A DNA stretch of 64,000 nt from assembly GCA_022781445.1 (NCBI GenBank), contig JALETQ010000021.1, positions 17,060-81,059 on the forward strand, in the 5' to 3' direction. The position numbers and the translations under genes were made by a program. Shown one piece after another: positions 1 through 9,635 of the stretch. Numbering within the stretch: the first letter of the stretch is position 1; every line of letters begins with the position of its first letter. This DNA comes from Prevotella sp. Its GTDB lineage: Bacteria > Bacteroidota > Bacteroidia > Bacteroidales > Bacteroidaceae. A model generated the notes under the pieces. It had not been told where the DNA came from and did no database searches. It saw only the letters and a list, made by a program, of their open reading frames with translations.

Positions 1-56
1 GGTTCTCAAAGACTGAATTTGCAGCATTGTATCAATCAAATAATATCTCAATTGAC

Positions 57-356
57 ATGGAGAAGGAAAAAGTTTATCGACTTCCTTTACGAAAAGTCTA
101 TCCGGCTATCTTGAACAAGGCACTCAGAAAAGGAAGAAGCGAGGAGGAGTTCCTGCAAATGATACACTGGCTCACCGGATATACCAAAGAGGAAATCGAA
201 CATTCGTTGGAACGTGATGTGGATTATAAAACGTTCTTTGAGAAAGCACCGGCATGGAATCCTGCCGGCCAATTCACCAAAGGTGTGGTATATGGCATCA
301 GAGGCGAAAACATAGAAGACCCCATTGTCAGGAAAACGAGGCATCTGGAAAAATAA
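57..356 (+). CDS. DUF2200 family protein with decayed 3' end
   Basis: Small protein of about 99 residues that resembles DUF2200: the VYRLPLRKVYP start, the HWLTGYT block and the FFEKAPAWNP block are all recognisable. The function of the family is unknown. I chose the ATG at 57 because the upstream in-frame start at 27 is a TTG. The family normally ends with a helix finishing in MEKIL. Here the frame stops at 354-356 after HLEK, but the missing residues can be read downstream in two other frames (INDGLTK, then MEKIL near 382). This looks like two single-base losses. The gene may be a recent pseudogene or a slightly shortened version. Confidence 0.6.
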   Translation: MEKEKVYRLPLRKVYPAILNKALRKGRSEEEFLQMIHWLTGYTKEEIEHSLERDVDYKTFFEKAPAWNPAGQFTKGVVYGIRGENIEDPIVRKTRHLEK

Positions 357-616
357 ATGATGGACTCACCAAGATAGAAAGATGGAAAAGATCTTGGATC
401 CCAATCGATCACAGACCGACAAGAAGACATTATGCCCATGTGTCAAAAGCCCTGCTTATTGTGAAAAATTACAACCCGAGAGAGGACAGATTGATCGTGC
501 CAAGGGAGAGTTGCCGACCGTCATCTGACATTCCGAACATAAAAAGCCTGTTCACTTCATACACCATGTACGGGGACGGTTATTGTGTACCCGATGCAAA
601 ATAAATGGTGGCAGTG

Positions 617-647
617 TTGTGCGGATGCCTTTTTTTCCTTACTTTTG
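617..647 (+). promoter_or_regulatory. Bacteroidota promoter for the lipoprotein/rsmG run
   Basis: TTG at 617-619, a 20-nt spacer, then TACTTTTG at 640-647. This fits the Bacteroidota -33/-7 pattern. Transcription would start near 652-654, about 17 nt before the ATG at 670. Confidence 0.6.
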
Positions 648-669
648 CATACAATATAATGAAGGATTG

Positions 670-1458
670 ATGAAAAAGGGATTGCTTTCAGTATCTTTGG
701 TCGGATGTTTCTTGATGGTGGCTGTAGGGTGTCGGCAGGAAAGCAAACACCCGACAGACTTGTCGCATCAGTTCGACAGCATCGTTATCGACACGCTTGT
801 CAGACTCATGCCCGACAATGACACTGCTATTTGTACCATCCACATGAACATCAAAGCCGCCAAAGGAGCAAATGCCGATGCCATCAATCACCGACTCATT
901 CGAAGCGGATGCCTTTCGCCCGACTATCTCTCGCTCATCGAAGAACGGATGTCCATGCAGCAGGCCGTAGACACCTTTGTGACGCTCTTCATCGAAGACT
1001 ACCGATGCTTCTACCCTCTCGTCATCCACGAGGAGAACGACAGCATGAAAGGCATCTTGAACTACCGGGTGGACACGAGAGTGGAACAGGGACGAGACGA
1101 CATCTACATCTACAAGGTGGCCGTGTCGCAGACGTTTGATACGCAGTCTACCGACTTCACTATCGTGAGGAACATCGATTCGGCCACCGGGAAAATCGTG
1201 ACACTCGACGACCTGCTGAGAAAAGGCAGCGAGAAAGAACTCCGGAAACTGCTGACCGACCGGCTACATGAAAGACGGAAGGACGGTGGCAAGGAGACAC
1301 AAGCGGAAGACAAGCGGCTCATCCCCCTGACCCGCAACGTGGCCATCGGTGAGGACAGGCTGACGTTCATCTACGTGCAGGGCGAAATTGCCGACCGTTC
1401 ACAAGGCGAGATTAACATAGAACTCCCCTACTCCACCCTCTCAAAACTGATGAAATAA
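670..1458 (+). CDS. DUF3298-like lipoprotein
   Basis: Predicted lipoprotein of 262 residues. The start at 670 puts a signal peptide (MKKGLLSVSLVGCFLMVAVG) right before a lipobox cysteine and lies just behind a good promoter; an upstream in-frame start at 583 would spoil the signal. The C-terminal half has the layout of DUF3298/RsiV-like domains: a region ending in TGKIVTLDDLL, then a short beta segment (LTFIYVQGEIA) and a closing segment (IELPYSTLSKLM). Those domains occur in cell-envelope proteins, some of which sense lysozyme, but no such role can be shown here. The stop codon is directly followed by the rsmG start, so the two are co-transcribed. Confidence 0.65.
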   Translation: MKKGLLSVSLVGCFLMVAVGCRQESKHPTDLSHQFDSIVIDTLVRLMPDNDTAICTIHMNIKAAKGANADAINHRLIRSGCLSPDYLSLIEERMSMQQAVDTFVTLFIEDYRCFYPLVIHEENDSMKGILNYRVDTRVEQGRDDIYIYKVAVSQTFDTQSTDFTIVRNIDSATGKIVTLDDLLRKGSEKELRKLLTDRLHERRKDGGKETQAEDKRLIPLTRNVAIGEDRLTFIYVQGEIADRSQGEINIELPYSTLSKLMK

Positions 1459-2079
1459 ATGAATATCATACACAAATACTTCCCTTCACTCGACGAACGT
1501 CGCTATGGACAACTGGCATCTCTCGAAGCACTCTACAAAGAGTGGAACGAGAAGATCAACGTCATATCCCGTAAGGACATCGACAACCTCTACGAGCATC
1601 ATGTACTCCATTCGATGTCCATTGCCAAAGCCTTGAAGTTCAAAGCGGGCACCAGGATACTCGACTTCGGTACAGGAGGCGGATTTCCCGGCATTCCTCT
1701 TGCCATTATTTTTCCGGAATGCAGTTTCAAACTCATTGACGGTACAGGAAAGAAGATCAATGTGGTGAAAGCCGTTGCCGAAGCCATAGGACTCGATAAC
1801 GTGGAAACCGAACACATCAGAGGCGAACAGGAACAGGGCAAATATGATTTCGTGGTGAGCCGCGCCGTGATGCCACTCCCGGATTTGGTGAAAATCATCC
1901 GCAAAAACATCTCCAAAGAACATCGCAATGCATTACCCAACGGTGTAATCTGCCTGAAAGGCGGACAAACCGATAATGAGATACAACCTTTCAGAAAGAT
2001 TGCCGAAGTGATGCCACTCAATCAATGGTTTAAGGAAGAATGGTATCACGAGAAACAACTGATATACGTACCCTTATGA
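1459..2079 (+). CDS. rsmG: 16S rRNA (guanine-527-N7)-methyltransferase
   Basis: RsmG/GidB of 206 residues, a normal length. The SAM-binding glycine loop DFGTGGGFPG sits at residues 69-78, the acidic strand end LID near 92-94 and the conserved SRA at 134-136. The enzyme methylates N7 of G527 in 16S rRNA using SAM. It starts immediately after the lipoprotein stop, and its stop overlaps the next start (ATGA at 2076-2079), so it lies inside an operon. Confidence 0.93.
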   Translation: MNIIHKYFPSLDERRYGQLASLEALYKEWNEKINVISRKDIDNLYEHHVLHSMSIAKALKFKAGTRILDFGTGGGFPGIPLAIIFPECSFKLIDGTGKKINVVKAVAEAIGLDNVETEHIRGEQEQGKYDFVVSRAVMPLPDLVKIIRKNISKEHRNALPNGVICLKGGQTDNEIQPFRKIAEVMPLNQWFKEEWYHEKQLIYVPL

Positions 2080-2720
2080 TTAAAATTCAGACTTTTGCCT
2101 GTAATATGCTGGAGGAGAATTGCTACGTCGTGAGCGATGAAACCCTCTCTTGTGTTATCATTGACTGTGGGGCATTTTTCGATAAAGACCGACAAGTCAT
2201 CACGGACTACATCGAAAACAAACAACTAAAACCCGAACATCTGTTGGTGACACACGGTCATCTCGACCACAACTTCGGCAACAACATGGTTTATCAAAAC
2301 TATGGTTTGAAGCCCGAAATTGAAGAACACGACGTATCGCTGCTGAACAATCTGCCTAAACAGGCAAAATCGTTTTACGGCATGAGTTTCGAACAGCCGT
2401 CCGTGCCCATCGGCAACATCTTGCACGATGGTGACGAAGTGGTCTTCGGTACGCACCGCGTCGAGGTCATTCACACACCGGGGCATTCGCGCGGTTCGGT
2501 TTCGTTCTACATTCCCGACGAAGATACCTTGTTTACCGGCGACACGCTCTTTCAAATGTCCATCGGGCGCACCGATTTCGAAGGCGGCAGCATGATGCAG
2601 ATCATTCAGAGTCTCAGACGATTGGCTCAGCTTCCCGACCAAACGGCAGTTTATCCCGGTCATGGTGACAGCACGACCATTGGGTTTGAACTGCAACACA
2701 ACCCCTATATGGACAGATGA
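2076..2720 (+). CDS. Metallo-beta-lactamase-fold hydrolase (glyoxalase II-like)
   Basis: Protein of 214 residues with the full metal-binding set of the fold: THGHLDH at 59-65, the HTPGHS block at 133-138, the GD pair at 155-156 and the YPGHG block at 193-197. This resembles the short YcbL-type hydroxyacylglutathione hydrolase relatives found across Bacteroidota. The exact thioester substrate cannot be told from sequence. The ATG at 2076 overlaps the rsmG stop; an earlier in-frame start at 2040 would lie deep inside rsmG and add residues that do not belong to the fold. The stop overlaps the ruvC start (ATGA at 2717). Confidence 0.85.
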   Translation: MIKIQTFACNMLEENCYVVSDETLSCVIIDCGAFFDKDRQVITDYIENKQLKPEHLLVTHGHLDHNFGNNMVYQNYGLKPEIEEHDVSLLNNLPKQAKSFYGMSFEQPSVPIGNILHDGDEVVFGTHRVEVIHTPGHSRGSVSFYIPDEDTLFTGDTLFQMSIGRTDFEGGSMMQIIQSLRRLAQLPDQTAVYPGHGDSTTIGFELQHNPYMDR

Positions 2721-3286
2721 TCGGAAACGACAAAATCATTCTCGGCATAGACCCCGGAACCAACGTTATGGGATATGGGGTGATTCGGGTAGTGAAGAAC
2801 AAACCTGAAATGATTGCCATGGGTGTTGTCGACCTGAGAAAGATGCCAGACCCCAACCTGCGTTTGGGAAAAATTTTCGAGCGTGTGACGGGCATCATTG
2901 ACGAATATCTGCCCGATGAAATGGCCATCGAAGCACCTTTCTTCGGTAAAAACGTTCAGTCGATGCTGAAACTCGGACGCGCACAGGGAGTTGCTATCGC
3001 GGCAGCCATCAGGCACGACGTGCCCATTCACGAATATGCGCCTCTCAAAATCAAAATGGCCATCACCGGAAGAGGACAGGCAACAAAAGAACAGGTGGCA
3101 GGCATGTTGCAACGACTACTTCATATCAATGAAGAAGAAATGCCACGATATATGGATGCCACCGATGCTCTCGGAGCAGCCTATTGCCACTTCATGCAAA
3201 TGGGAAGACCCACCTCGCAGGCCAATTACAGGGGGTGGAAAGACTATATCAACAAGAATCAACAAAAAGCAGTACACAACAAATAA
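2717..3286 (+). CDS. ruvC: Crossover junction endodeoxyribonuclease RuvC
   Basis: Holliday-junction resolvase of 189 residues. The catalytic acidic residues are in place: D12 in GIDPGT, E72 in [11 protein letters not shown], and D147 and D150 in YMDATDALG. It cuts four-way junctions made by RuvAB during recombinational repair. Translation is coupled to the upstream hydrolase through an ATGA overlap. Confidence 0.95.
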   Translation: MIGNDKIILGIDPGTNVMGYGVIRVVKNKPEMIAMGVVDLRKMPDPNLRLGKIFERVTGIIDEYLPDEMAIEAPFFGKNVQSMLKLGRAQGVAIAAAIRHDVPIHEYAPLKIKMAITGRGQATKEQVAGMLQRLLHINEEEMPRYMDATDALGAAYCHFMQMGRPTSQANYRGWKDYINKNQQKAVHNK

Positions 3287-3297
3287 CCAATAAAGTA

Positions 3298-3777
3298 ATG
3301 AAAAGAATTGTTTTGGCACTGACCTTATGGTCAATGATGGCGGTAGGTGCATACGCCCAGGAAGTTTATCAGGAAATAATGCGTCTGTCAAGACAGATCG
3401 CAGAAGACGAATCAAAATCAATCGAACTACGAAAGATTGCAACTTTCAAAGTAGACGAACTCGAATATATGGCGATGAAGACACGAGAGCTCATGCCTGA
3501 CAGTGCAGCCTCTGTTCTTGACTATCAGGCTTATGCCATGTACGATTTCATCAACCTCTACTCCAACAAACTCGCACGTGCAGAGAAAGACAAGGAACGT
3601 AGCAGAATCATGTCGATGTTCAAAGAAGCCAGTTTGAGCAATCCCCGTTTCAACGACAAAGACACGGACTTAATTTTGAGCTATGTAGACAACAATCAAT
3701 ACATCACGCAGTTCTCCCTTGACACAGATTGGGTAAAAGCCATCACCGAAGTGAGAAGAAAGATACAAGGAAAGTAA
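3298..3777 (+). CDS. Exported protein of unknown function
   Basis: Predicted secreted or periplasmic protein of 159 residues. The N-terminus has a clear signal peptide (MKRIVLALTLWSMMAVGAYA, cleaved before QEV). The mature part is mostly charged helix with no motif I recognise. The start at 3298 lies 11 nt after the ruvC stop. The longer in-frame version from 3184 would overlap ruvC by about 100 nt and bury the signal peptide, so I rejected it. It probably belongs to the rsmG-ruvC transcript. Confidence 0.65.
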   Translation: MKRIVLALTLWSMMAVGAYAQEVYQEIMRLSRQIAEDESKSIELRKIATFKVDELEYMAMKTRELMPDSAASVLDYQAYAMYDFINLYSNKLARAEKDKERSRIMSMFKEASLSNPRFNDKDTDLILSYVDNNQYITQFSLDTDWVKAITEVRRKIQGK

Positions 3778-3844
3778 GGTACAATTCTTCTATATGTAGG
3801 TTCTGACAACATTCTACGAGCGCGTTCGTATCATATCAACATAC

Positions 3845-4354
3845 ATGAAAGAAATCACCATACAAGAAAATCAATTGATAGAAGCCGCCAACGAAGGCAT
3901 GGATGCCTTTGTTGATGTCTTTGTTCGTGCCATTCAGGCCGTGACGGGCGAAGAAATATCTGCCGACGGTCTGTCTGCCCTCAATGCTCACCAAGTCACC
4001 TTGATTGCCTACCACCATCTCCGTGAGGAAGTGATGGACGGAGGTTTTGTTCAACTCATCCACAACGGTTACGGAGATTTCATCTTTTTCAATCCTTTTG
4101 CCAAGATGATGAGGATATGGGGCATCGACGGTTTGGCCGCATTGATCAACAAATCTCGCAAACCCTTCCTCAAATATCGTGATGAAATCATGCAGGAATG
4201 CAGCAACGAGGAATTCATGGCGATGTTCGAAAAGTATCCCGTCTTTGATGATTTCGACGACTCCTTCGTCGAAAATGAAGAAGAATGGACAGAAAGTGTG
4301 GCACACTACATCGATGAACACATCGACGACTTTGCCAAGATAGAACACGAATGA
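3845..4354 (+). CDS. DUF4375 (DMP19-like) protein
   Basis: Acidic protein of 169 residues. The stretch [19 protein letters not shown] matches the characteristic block of DUF4375/DMP19-like proteins, a family found in bacteria and related to DNA-mimic proteins. Its role here is unknown. The strongly negative C-terminus ([14 protein letters not shown]) would fit a DNA-mimic idea but does not prove it. The stop overlaps the smpB start (ATGA at 4351), which suggests coupled expression. Confidence 0.65.
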   Translation: MKEITIQENQLIEAANEGMDAFVDVFVRAIQAVTGEEISADGLSALNAHQVTLIAYHHLREEVMDGGFVQLIHNGYGDFIFFNPFAKMMRIWGIDGLAALINKSRKPFLKYRDEIMQECSNEEFMAMFEKYPVFDDFDDSFVENEEEWTESVAHYIDEHIDDFAKIEHE

Positions 4355-4839
4355 CAACGATGAACAAGACAGAACAGGAACTCAGAAAAAAAAGTCCGGT
4401 ACAGATCAGGAACAAGAAGGCATCTTTCGAATACTTCTTCGTTCAAACCTTCACTGCCGGCATTGTGCTGACAGGTACTGAAATAAAATCCATACGATTG
4501 GGGAAAGCATCTTTGGTTGACACTTATTGCCTCATCATCAACGGTGAAGTATGGGTCAAAGGAATGAACATATCTCCCTATTTCTATGGCTCTTACAATA
4601 ATCATGAAGCCAAGCGCGACCGCAAACTCCTTCTCAACCGACGCGAAATCAATAAACTCCAAGATGCCGTCAAGCAAGTGGGCTATACCATTGTACCCTT
4701 GTTGGTGTTCATCGACGATAAAGGTAGGGCAAAGATGGACATTGCCATCGCAAGGGGAAAGAAAGAATTTGACAAGCGACAGACGCTCAAAGAAAAGGAA
4801 GACAAGCGCGAGATGGATCGTGCCATCAAACACTTTTAA
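4351..4839 (+). CDS. smpB: SsrA-binding protein SmpB
   Basis: SmpB of 162 residues with the conserved ASFEYF block, the [10 protein letters not shown] loop and a basic C-terminal tail ending in DRAIKHF. It carries tmRNA to stalled ribosomes for trans-translation. The tmRNA gene itself is not in this window. An in-frame second ATG lies three codons downstream. The first ATG overlaps the DUF4375 stop. Confidence 0.95.
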   Translation: MTTMNKTEQELRKKSPVQIRNKKASFEYFFVQTFTAGIVLTGTEIKSIRLGKASLVDTYCLIINGEVWVKGMNISPYFYGSYNNHEAKRDRKLLLNRREINKLQDAVKQVGYTIVPLLVFIDDKGRAKMDIAIARGKKEFDKRQTLKEKEDKREMDRAIKHF

Positions 4840-4845
4840 GATCTC

Positions 4846-5496
4846 ATGAAGCATATCAGTACCATCATCTTCGATTTCGGAGGAGTTATCATCACCATCG
4901 ACCAACAACAAGCCATCGACCGATTCAAGGAGATCGGACTCGCTGATGCCGACCAAAGATTAGACTCCTATACCCAAACCGGCATTTTCGGTGATCTCGA
5001 AAGTGGGAAAATCGATGGAGAAACATTCAGAGTAGAACTCGAAAAGCTCACCGGCACCCCCGTAACCCACGAACAATGTTGTTATGCGTGGCGGGGATAC
5101 TGCAAAGAACTACCCCAACGCAACCTGCGTTATCTGCAGGAGTTGAGGAAAAGGGGATATCGCGTTCTGCTTCTGTCCAACACCAACCCTCTCATGATGG
5201 AGTGGGCAATGAGCTGTGAGTTCGACGGCAACGGCAATCCCATACAGTCCTACTTTGACGGATTGTATCTCAGTTACCGATGCCGACTCATGAAACCGTC
5301 ATCCGAAATCTTCATAAAATTGCTTCACGAGGAAAATCTTTCTGCCGACGAAGCATTGTTTGTCGATGACGGACAGCGAAACGTCGACATCGCCCGACAG
5401 CTGGGCTTCAACACCCTCTGCCCCGTCAACGGCGAGGATTGGATTACCCCTTTGGAACAAATCTTATCAACCCATTCAAACAGCAACCGATCATAA
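4846..5496 (+). CDS. HAD-superfamily hydrolase, subfamily IA (YihX-like)
   Basis: Protein of 216 residues with the four HAD motifs: FDFGGVI with nucleophile D10, LLSNTN near residue 117, the lysine in RLMKPSSEIF, and the acidic loop FVDDGQRNVDIA. The FDFGG form, without the second Asp, is typical of YihX-like and epoxide-hydrolase-N-type phosphatases. The substrate is probably a small phosphorylated metabolite but is unknown. The gene follows smpB by 6 nt. Confidence 0.8.
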   Translation: MKHISTIIFDFGGVIITIDQQQAIDRFKEIGLADADQRLDSYTQTGIFGDLESGKIDGETFRVELEKLTGTPVTHEQCCYAWRGYCKELPQRNLRYLQELRKRGYRVLLLSNTNPLMMEWAMSCEFDGNGNPIQSYFDGLYLSYRCRLMKPSSEIFIKLLHEENLSADEALFVDDGQRNVDIARQLGFNTLCPVNGEDWITPLEQILSTHSNSNRS

Positions 5497-5515
5497 GTGA
5501 GCGGTTTTACACAAA

Positions 5516-6379
5516 ATGATATTATCGAAGAAAAGAAAATGGTATGTCCTACCGGGACAAGAGCCGACCGAAATGGATAAAAAAATCATGGCATGGGAGA
5601 ATAAAGGCAAAACAGTTCCCTCGCGCAACCTTATCAAGACCCCCGATCAAATAGAGGGCATTCGTCGCAGCGGTATCATCAACACCGGTGTCCTCGACGA
5701 AGTTGCCAAGCATATACACGCCGGCATGTCTACCCTCGAAATCGACCGGATATGCCATGACTATTGCACCGGACACGGTGCCACACCCGCATGTCTCAAC
5801 TACGAGGGATTTCCGCGAAGCGTATGCACAAGCATCAACGAGGTTGTTTGTCACGGCATCCCCAAGAAAGAAGATGTGTTGCAAGAAGGCGACATCATCA
5901 ACGTGGACTTCACGACCATCCTCGACGGCTATTATGCAGACGCTTCCCGAATGTTCATCATCGGGAAAACCACTCCCGAGAAGGAACAACTGGTGCGGGT
6001 AGCCAAGGAATGCCTCGAAATAGGGGCCGAAGCTGCCAAGCCATATTGCTTTGTAGGCGACATTGGCAATGCCATCCAAAAACATGCAGACAAGTATCAC
6101 TATGGCATCGTCAGAGATCTTTGCGGTCATGGTGTAGGCTTGAAATTTCATGAAGAGCCGAGTGTTGATCATTATGGCCGTAAAGGTACCGGCATGTTGC
6201 TGGTTCCGGGCATGGTCTTCACCATAGAACCGATGGTCAATATGGGAACTTGGCGTGTGTTCCAAGATGCCGGTGACCCATATGGTTGGGAAATCATCAC
6301 ACAGGACGAGTTACCCAGTGCACAATGGGAGCACACTTTCGTTATGACCGAACACGGCGTGGAGATACTCACCTACTGA
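5516..6379 (+). CDS. map: Methionine aminopeptidase, type I
   Basis: MetAP of 287 residues. Metal-binding and catalytic blocks are visible: VDFTTILDGYYADASRMF, the CGHGVG histidine block, IEPMVN, and the final EHTFVMTEHGVEIL. It removes the initiator methionine from new proteins. Compared with E. coli Map (264 residues) it carries a short extra N-terminal segment of about 40 residues (KKRKWYVLPGQEPTEMDKK...), a form also known from other bacteria. Confidence 0.9.
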   Translation: MILSKKRKWYVLPGQEPTEMDKKIMAWENKGKTVPSRNLIKTPDQIEGIRRSGIINTGVLDEVAKHIHAGMSTLEIDRICHDYCTGHGATPACLNYEGFPRSVCTSINEVVCHGIPKKEDVLQEGDIINVDFTTILDGYYADASRMFIIGKTTPEKEQLVRVAKECLEIGAEAAKPYCFVGDIGNAIQKHADKYHYGIVRDLCGHGVGLKFHEEPSVDHYGRKGTGMLLVPGMVFTIEPMVNMGTWRVFQDAGDPYGWEIITQDELPSAQWEHTFVMTEHGVEILTY

Positions 6380-6438
6380 TTCGCGCCGCTGTCATCAATC
6401 TTTATAAGAAGCAACATCCCTTCACTACCACAAACAAG

Positions 6439-7467
6439 ATGCAAAACGACATATATATATTAGGTATCGAGAGCAGCTGCGATGATACTTCGGCAGCTGT
6501 CTTGCGCAACGGTATTTTGCTCAGTAACATTACAGCTTCACAAGCGGTTCACGAAGCCTATGGTGGCGTTGTGCCCGAACTGGCTTCGCGTGCCCATCAG
6601 CAAAATATCCTTCCGGTGGTCGACCAAGCGTTGAAACGGGCCGGTATCACCAAAGAACAACTTACGGCTGTCGCTTTTACACGCGGCCCCGGATTGATGG
6701 GATCGTTATTGGTGGGTGTGAGCTTTGCCAAAGGCTTTGCCAGATCGCTCAACATCCCCATTATTGATGTCAATCACCTGCAAGGACACGTCATGGCACA
6801 TTTCATCAAAGAAGACGAAAACGACTGTTCGGCACCTCCCATGCCTTTCCTCTGTCTCCTCGTAAGCGGTGGCAATTCACAAATTGTCAAGGTAAACGCA
6901 TACAATGATATTGAAATCTTGGGACAAACTATCGATGATGCTGCAGGTGAAGCCATCGACAAATGTTCCAAGGTCATGGGGCTTGGCTATCCCGGTGGTC
7001 CTATTATTGACAGATTGGCACGACAAGGCAATCCGCTTGCTTATCACTTTTCAGAACCCAACATACCCGGTTTGAACTATAGCTTCAGCGGACTCAAAAC
7101 ATCTTTCTTATATAACTTGCGTGATTGGATGAAGGACGATCCCGACTTCATCATTCATCATCAAGAAGACTTGGCAGCAAGTCTTGAACACACCATTGTC
7201 AACATCTTGATGAAGAAATTGAAGATGGCAGCCAAACAGACAGGCATCAAACACATAGCCCTTGCCGGTGGTGTTTCAGCCAATAACGGATTGCGAAATG
7301 CATACAAAGAATATGCTCGCAAATACGGATGGACCATTTATATACCCAAATTCAGCTACACAACCGACAACGCAGCCATGATTGCCATTGTCGGATATTT
7401 CAAGTACCTCGACAAACAATTCTGCAAGATGGATGTCCCGGCATTCAGTAAGGTTGCTTTCAGTTAA
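6439..7467 (+). CDS. tsaD: tRNA N6-threonylcarbamoyladenosine synthase subunit TsaD
   Basis: TsaD/Gcp of 342 residues, with GIESSCDD at the N-terminus, the metal-binding VNHLQGH (H113 and H117) and the C-terminal YTTDNAAMIA block. It transfers the threonylcarbamoyl group onto A37 of ANN-decoding tRNAs. I took the ATG at 6439, where homology begins; an in-frame start at 6286 lies inside map. A weak hairpin (7480-7503) follows the stop, and the CRISPR array begins 58 nt later. Confidence 0.93.
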   Translation: MQNDIYILGIESSCDDTSAAVLRNGILLSNITASQAVHEAYGGVVPELASRAHQQNILPVVDQALKRAGITKEQLTAVAFTRGPGLMGSLLVGVSFAKGFARSLNIPIIDVNHLQGHVMAHFIKEDENDCSAPPMPFLCLLVSGGNSQIVKVNAYNDIEILGQTIDDAAGEAIDKCSKVMGLGYPGGPIIDRLARQGNPLAYHFSEPNIPGLNYSFSGLKTSFLYNLRDWMKDDPDFIIHHQEDLAASLEHTIVNILMKKLKMAAKQTGIKHIALAGGVSANNGLRNAYKEYARKYGWTIYIPKFSYTTDNAAMIAIVGYFKYLDKQFCKMDVPAFSKVAFS

Positions 7468-7525
7468 GATTTTTTCCTGTCTGTCGTAAAACAATACGAC
7501 GGGACAATTAGGAACTTAATATATC

Positions 7526-7566
7526 GTTGTGATTTAAATTAGTATCTTTGCGTAGTCAAATACAGT
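7526..7566 (+). repeat. Truncated first CRISPR repeat (41 bp)
   Basis: It matches the consensus except for loss of six bases (GCTTAA) after GTTGTGATTT. The loss shortens the distance between TTG and TATCTTTG from 19 to 13 nt, so the promoter inside this copy is probably dead. It also removes part of the segment that pairs with tracrRNA. Confidence 0.9.
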
Positions 7567-7596
7567 GTTAACGCGACATCCGTCGCGACGCTACGG

Positions 7597-7626
7597 TTGT
7601 GATTTGCTTAAAAATTAGTATCTTTG
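7597..7626 (+). promoter_or_regulatory. Promoter embedded in each CRISPR repeat (first full copy shown)
   Basis: Within the repeat, TTG is at positions 2-4 and TATCTTTG at 24-31, separated by 19 nt. This is the Bacteroidota -33/-7 layout. The same unit recurs in all 27 full repeats. Transcription would begin near repeat position 36-38, leaving about ten repeat bases before each spacer. Type II-C arrays of Neisseria are known to use repeat-borne promoters; that this array does so is inference. Confidence 0.65.
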
Positions 7627-9635
7627 CGTAGTCAAATACAGTGACAGATGCTTGGCACTCTGTCGAGACAAGGTTGTGATTTGCTTAAAAATTAGTATCT
7701 TTGCGTAGTCAAATACAGTCCAAGAGATAGCAACATTCATTGAACGTGGTTGTGATTTGCTTAAAAATTAGTATCTTTGCGTAGTCAAATACAGTACTTT
7801 GGAATTTCTCCATAGAGCAGGAACGTTGTGATTTGCTTAAAAATTAGTATCTTTGCGTAGTCAAATACAGTCATGGAACATTTTTCTCATTGTAAGTAAG
7901 CGTTGTGATTTGCTTAAAAATTAGTATCTTTGCGTAGTCAAATACAGTGATACAATGATAGCATATCCTTAATGGTTGGTTGTGATTTGCTTAAAAATTA
8001 GTATCTTTGCGTAGTCAAATACAGTTGAGACGTAACTCACACACTTTTCCGCTTTGTTGTGATTTGCTTAAAAATTAGTATCTTTGCGTAGTCAAATACA
8101 GTTGTTATCGTTTCGTATAAATGCAGATTACGGTTGTGATTTGCTTAAAAATTAGTATCTTTGCGTAGTCAAATACAGTACAGGTCGTTTACGTGATCGG
8201 GGCAAAGCGTTGTGATTTGCTTAAAAATTAGTATCTTTGCGTAGTCAAATACAGTTTCTTGCTTAACAGGAGTTTTAACTCGACAGTTGTGATTTGCTTA
8301 AAAATTAGTATCTTTGCGTAGTCAAATACAGTGTTTCTTGAAGTATTGTTCCTTTGCCCATTGTTGTGATTTGCTTAAAAATTAGTATCTTTGCGTAGTC
8401 AAATACAGTCATGTTGAGTTCAAGACCTTTCAGACTTTGGTTGTGATTTGCTTAAAAATTAGTATCTTTGCGTAGTCAAATACAGTCTTCGGTTTTGAGG
8501 ATGTGCCAGGCTACAAGTTGTGATTTGCTTAAAAATTAGTATCTTTGCGTAGTCAAATACAGTACCAGCGAAGTGAAGTTCAACCCGGAAAGCGTTGTGA
8601 TTTGCTTAAAAATTAGTATCTTTGCGTAGTCAAATACAGTCTTACGGCCTTAATGTCAAAGAACGAAGAAGTTGTGATTTGCTTAAAAATTAGTATCTTT
8701 GCGTAGTCAAATACAGTAGAATAGACATCGGTCTCACAGCCTTAACAGTTGTGATTTGCTTAAAAATTAGTATCTTTGCGTAGTCAAATACAGTCGATGT
8801 TCAAAAACGAAGTGCTCCATTTCCGTTGTGATTTGCTTAAAAATTAGTATCTTTGCGTAGTCAAATACAGTGAACGGGAATAAGGTAAGAGACAAGTACG
8901 GTTGTGATTTGCTTAAAAATTAGTATCTTTGCGTAGTCAAATACAGTTGCATTTACCATCACGTTTTCGCCATTGGGTTGTGATTTGCTTAAAAATTAGT
9001 ATCTTTGCGTAGTCAAATACAGTAAGCAAAAGGCAGAACTATACCTGTATGCGTTGTGATTTGCTTAAAAATTAGTATCTTTGCGTAGTCAAATACAGTT
9101 ACGTATTCTTTTCGACCTTGAATGCTTTGGTTGTGATTTGCTTAAAAATTAGTATCTTTGCGTAGTCAAATACAGTAATAAACAATGCCTAATTTTGTCC
9201 GATAAGTTGTGATTTGCTTAAAAATTAGTATCTTTGCGTAGTCAAATACAGTTCCTTTCTTCACGGCTGCGATGCCGTAGAGTTGTGATTTGCTTAAAAA
9301 TTAGTATCTTTGCGTAGTCAAATACAGTAATGAAAGAATTGAAAGATGCCCTTTTCCTGTTGTGATTTGCTTAAAAATTAGTATCTTTGCGTAGTCAAAT
9401 ACAGTAAAACCTTTCAAGCCATTCACTGCACCTAGTTGTGATTTGCTTAAAAATTAGTATCTTTGCGTAGTCAAATACAGTACCGACACAGCAGCGGTAT
9501 TTGCCTGCATAGTTGTGATTTGCTTAAAAATTAGTATCTTTGCGTAGTCAAATACAGTTGCAGAGGTCTCAACAGATGTAGCGGAAGCGTTGTGATTTGC
9601 TTAAAAATTAGTATCTTTGCGTAGTCAAATACAGT

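Larger units (their letters stand above)
7526..9635 (+). CRISPR. Type II-C CRISPR array: 28 repeats, 27 spacers
   Basis: There are 27 full 47-bp repeats, identical as far as I can read, starting at 7596 and ending at 9635. One truncated 41-bp copy precedes them at 7526-7566. Spacers are 29 nt (10 of them) or 30 nt (17), giving a 76 or 77-bp period. Each repeat begins GTTGTGATTTGC and ends CAAATACAGT. Repeat positions 1-22 pair with the anti-repeat at 15745-15766, so mature crRNA is read on the plus strand as spacer followed by repeat 5' part. That direction is convergent with cas9-cas1-cas2. The truncated copy marks the old end, so new spacers should enter at the cas-proximal end near 9635. 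No spacer matches another part of the window by eye. Confidence 0.98.

Noticed and set aside
7480..7503. Possible tsaD terminator hairpin
   Set aside because: The stem relies on G-U pairs and no T-run follows; too weak to list as a terminator.
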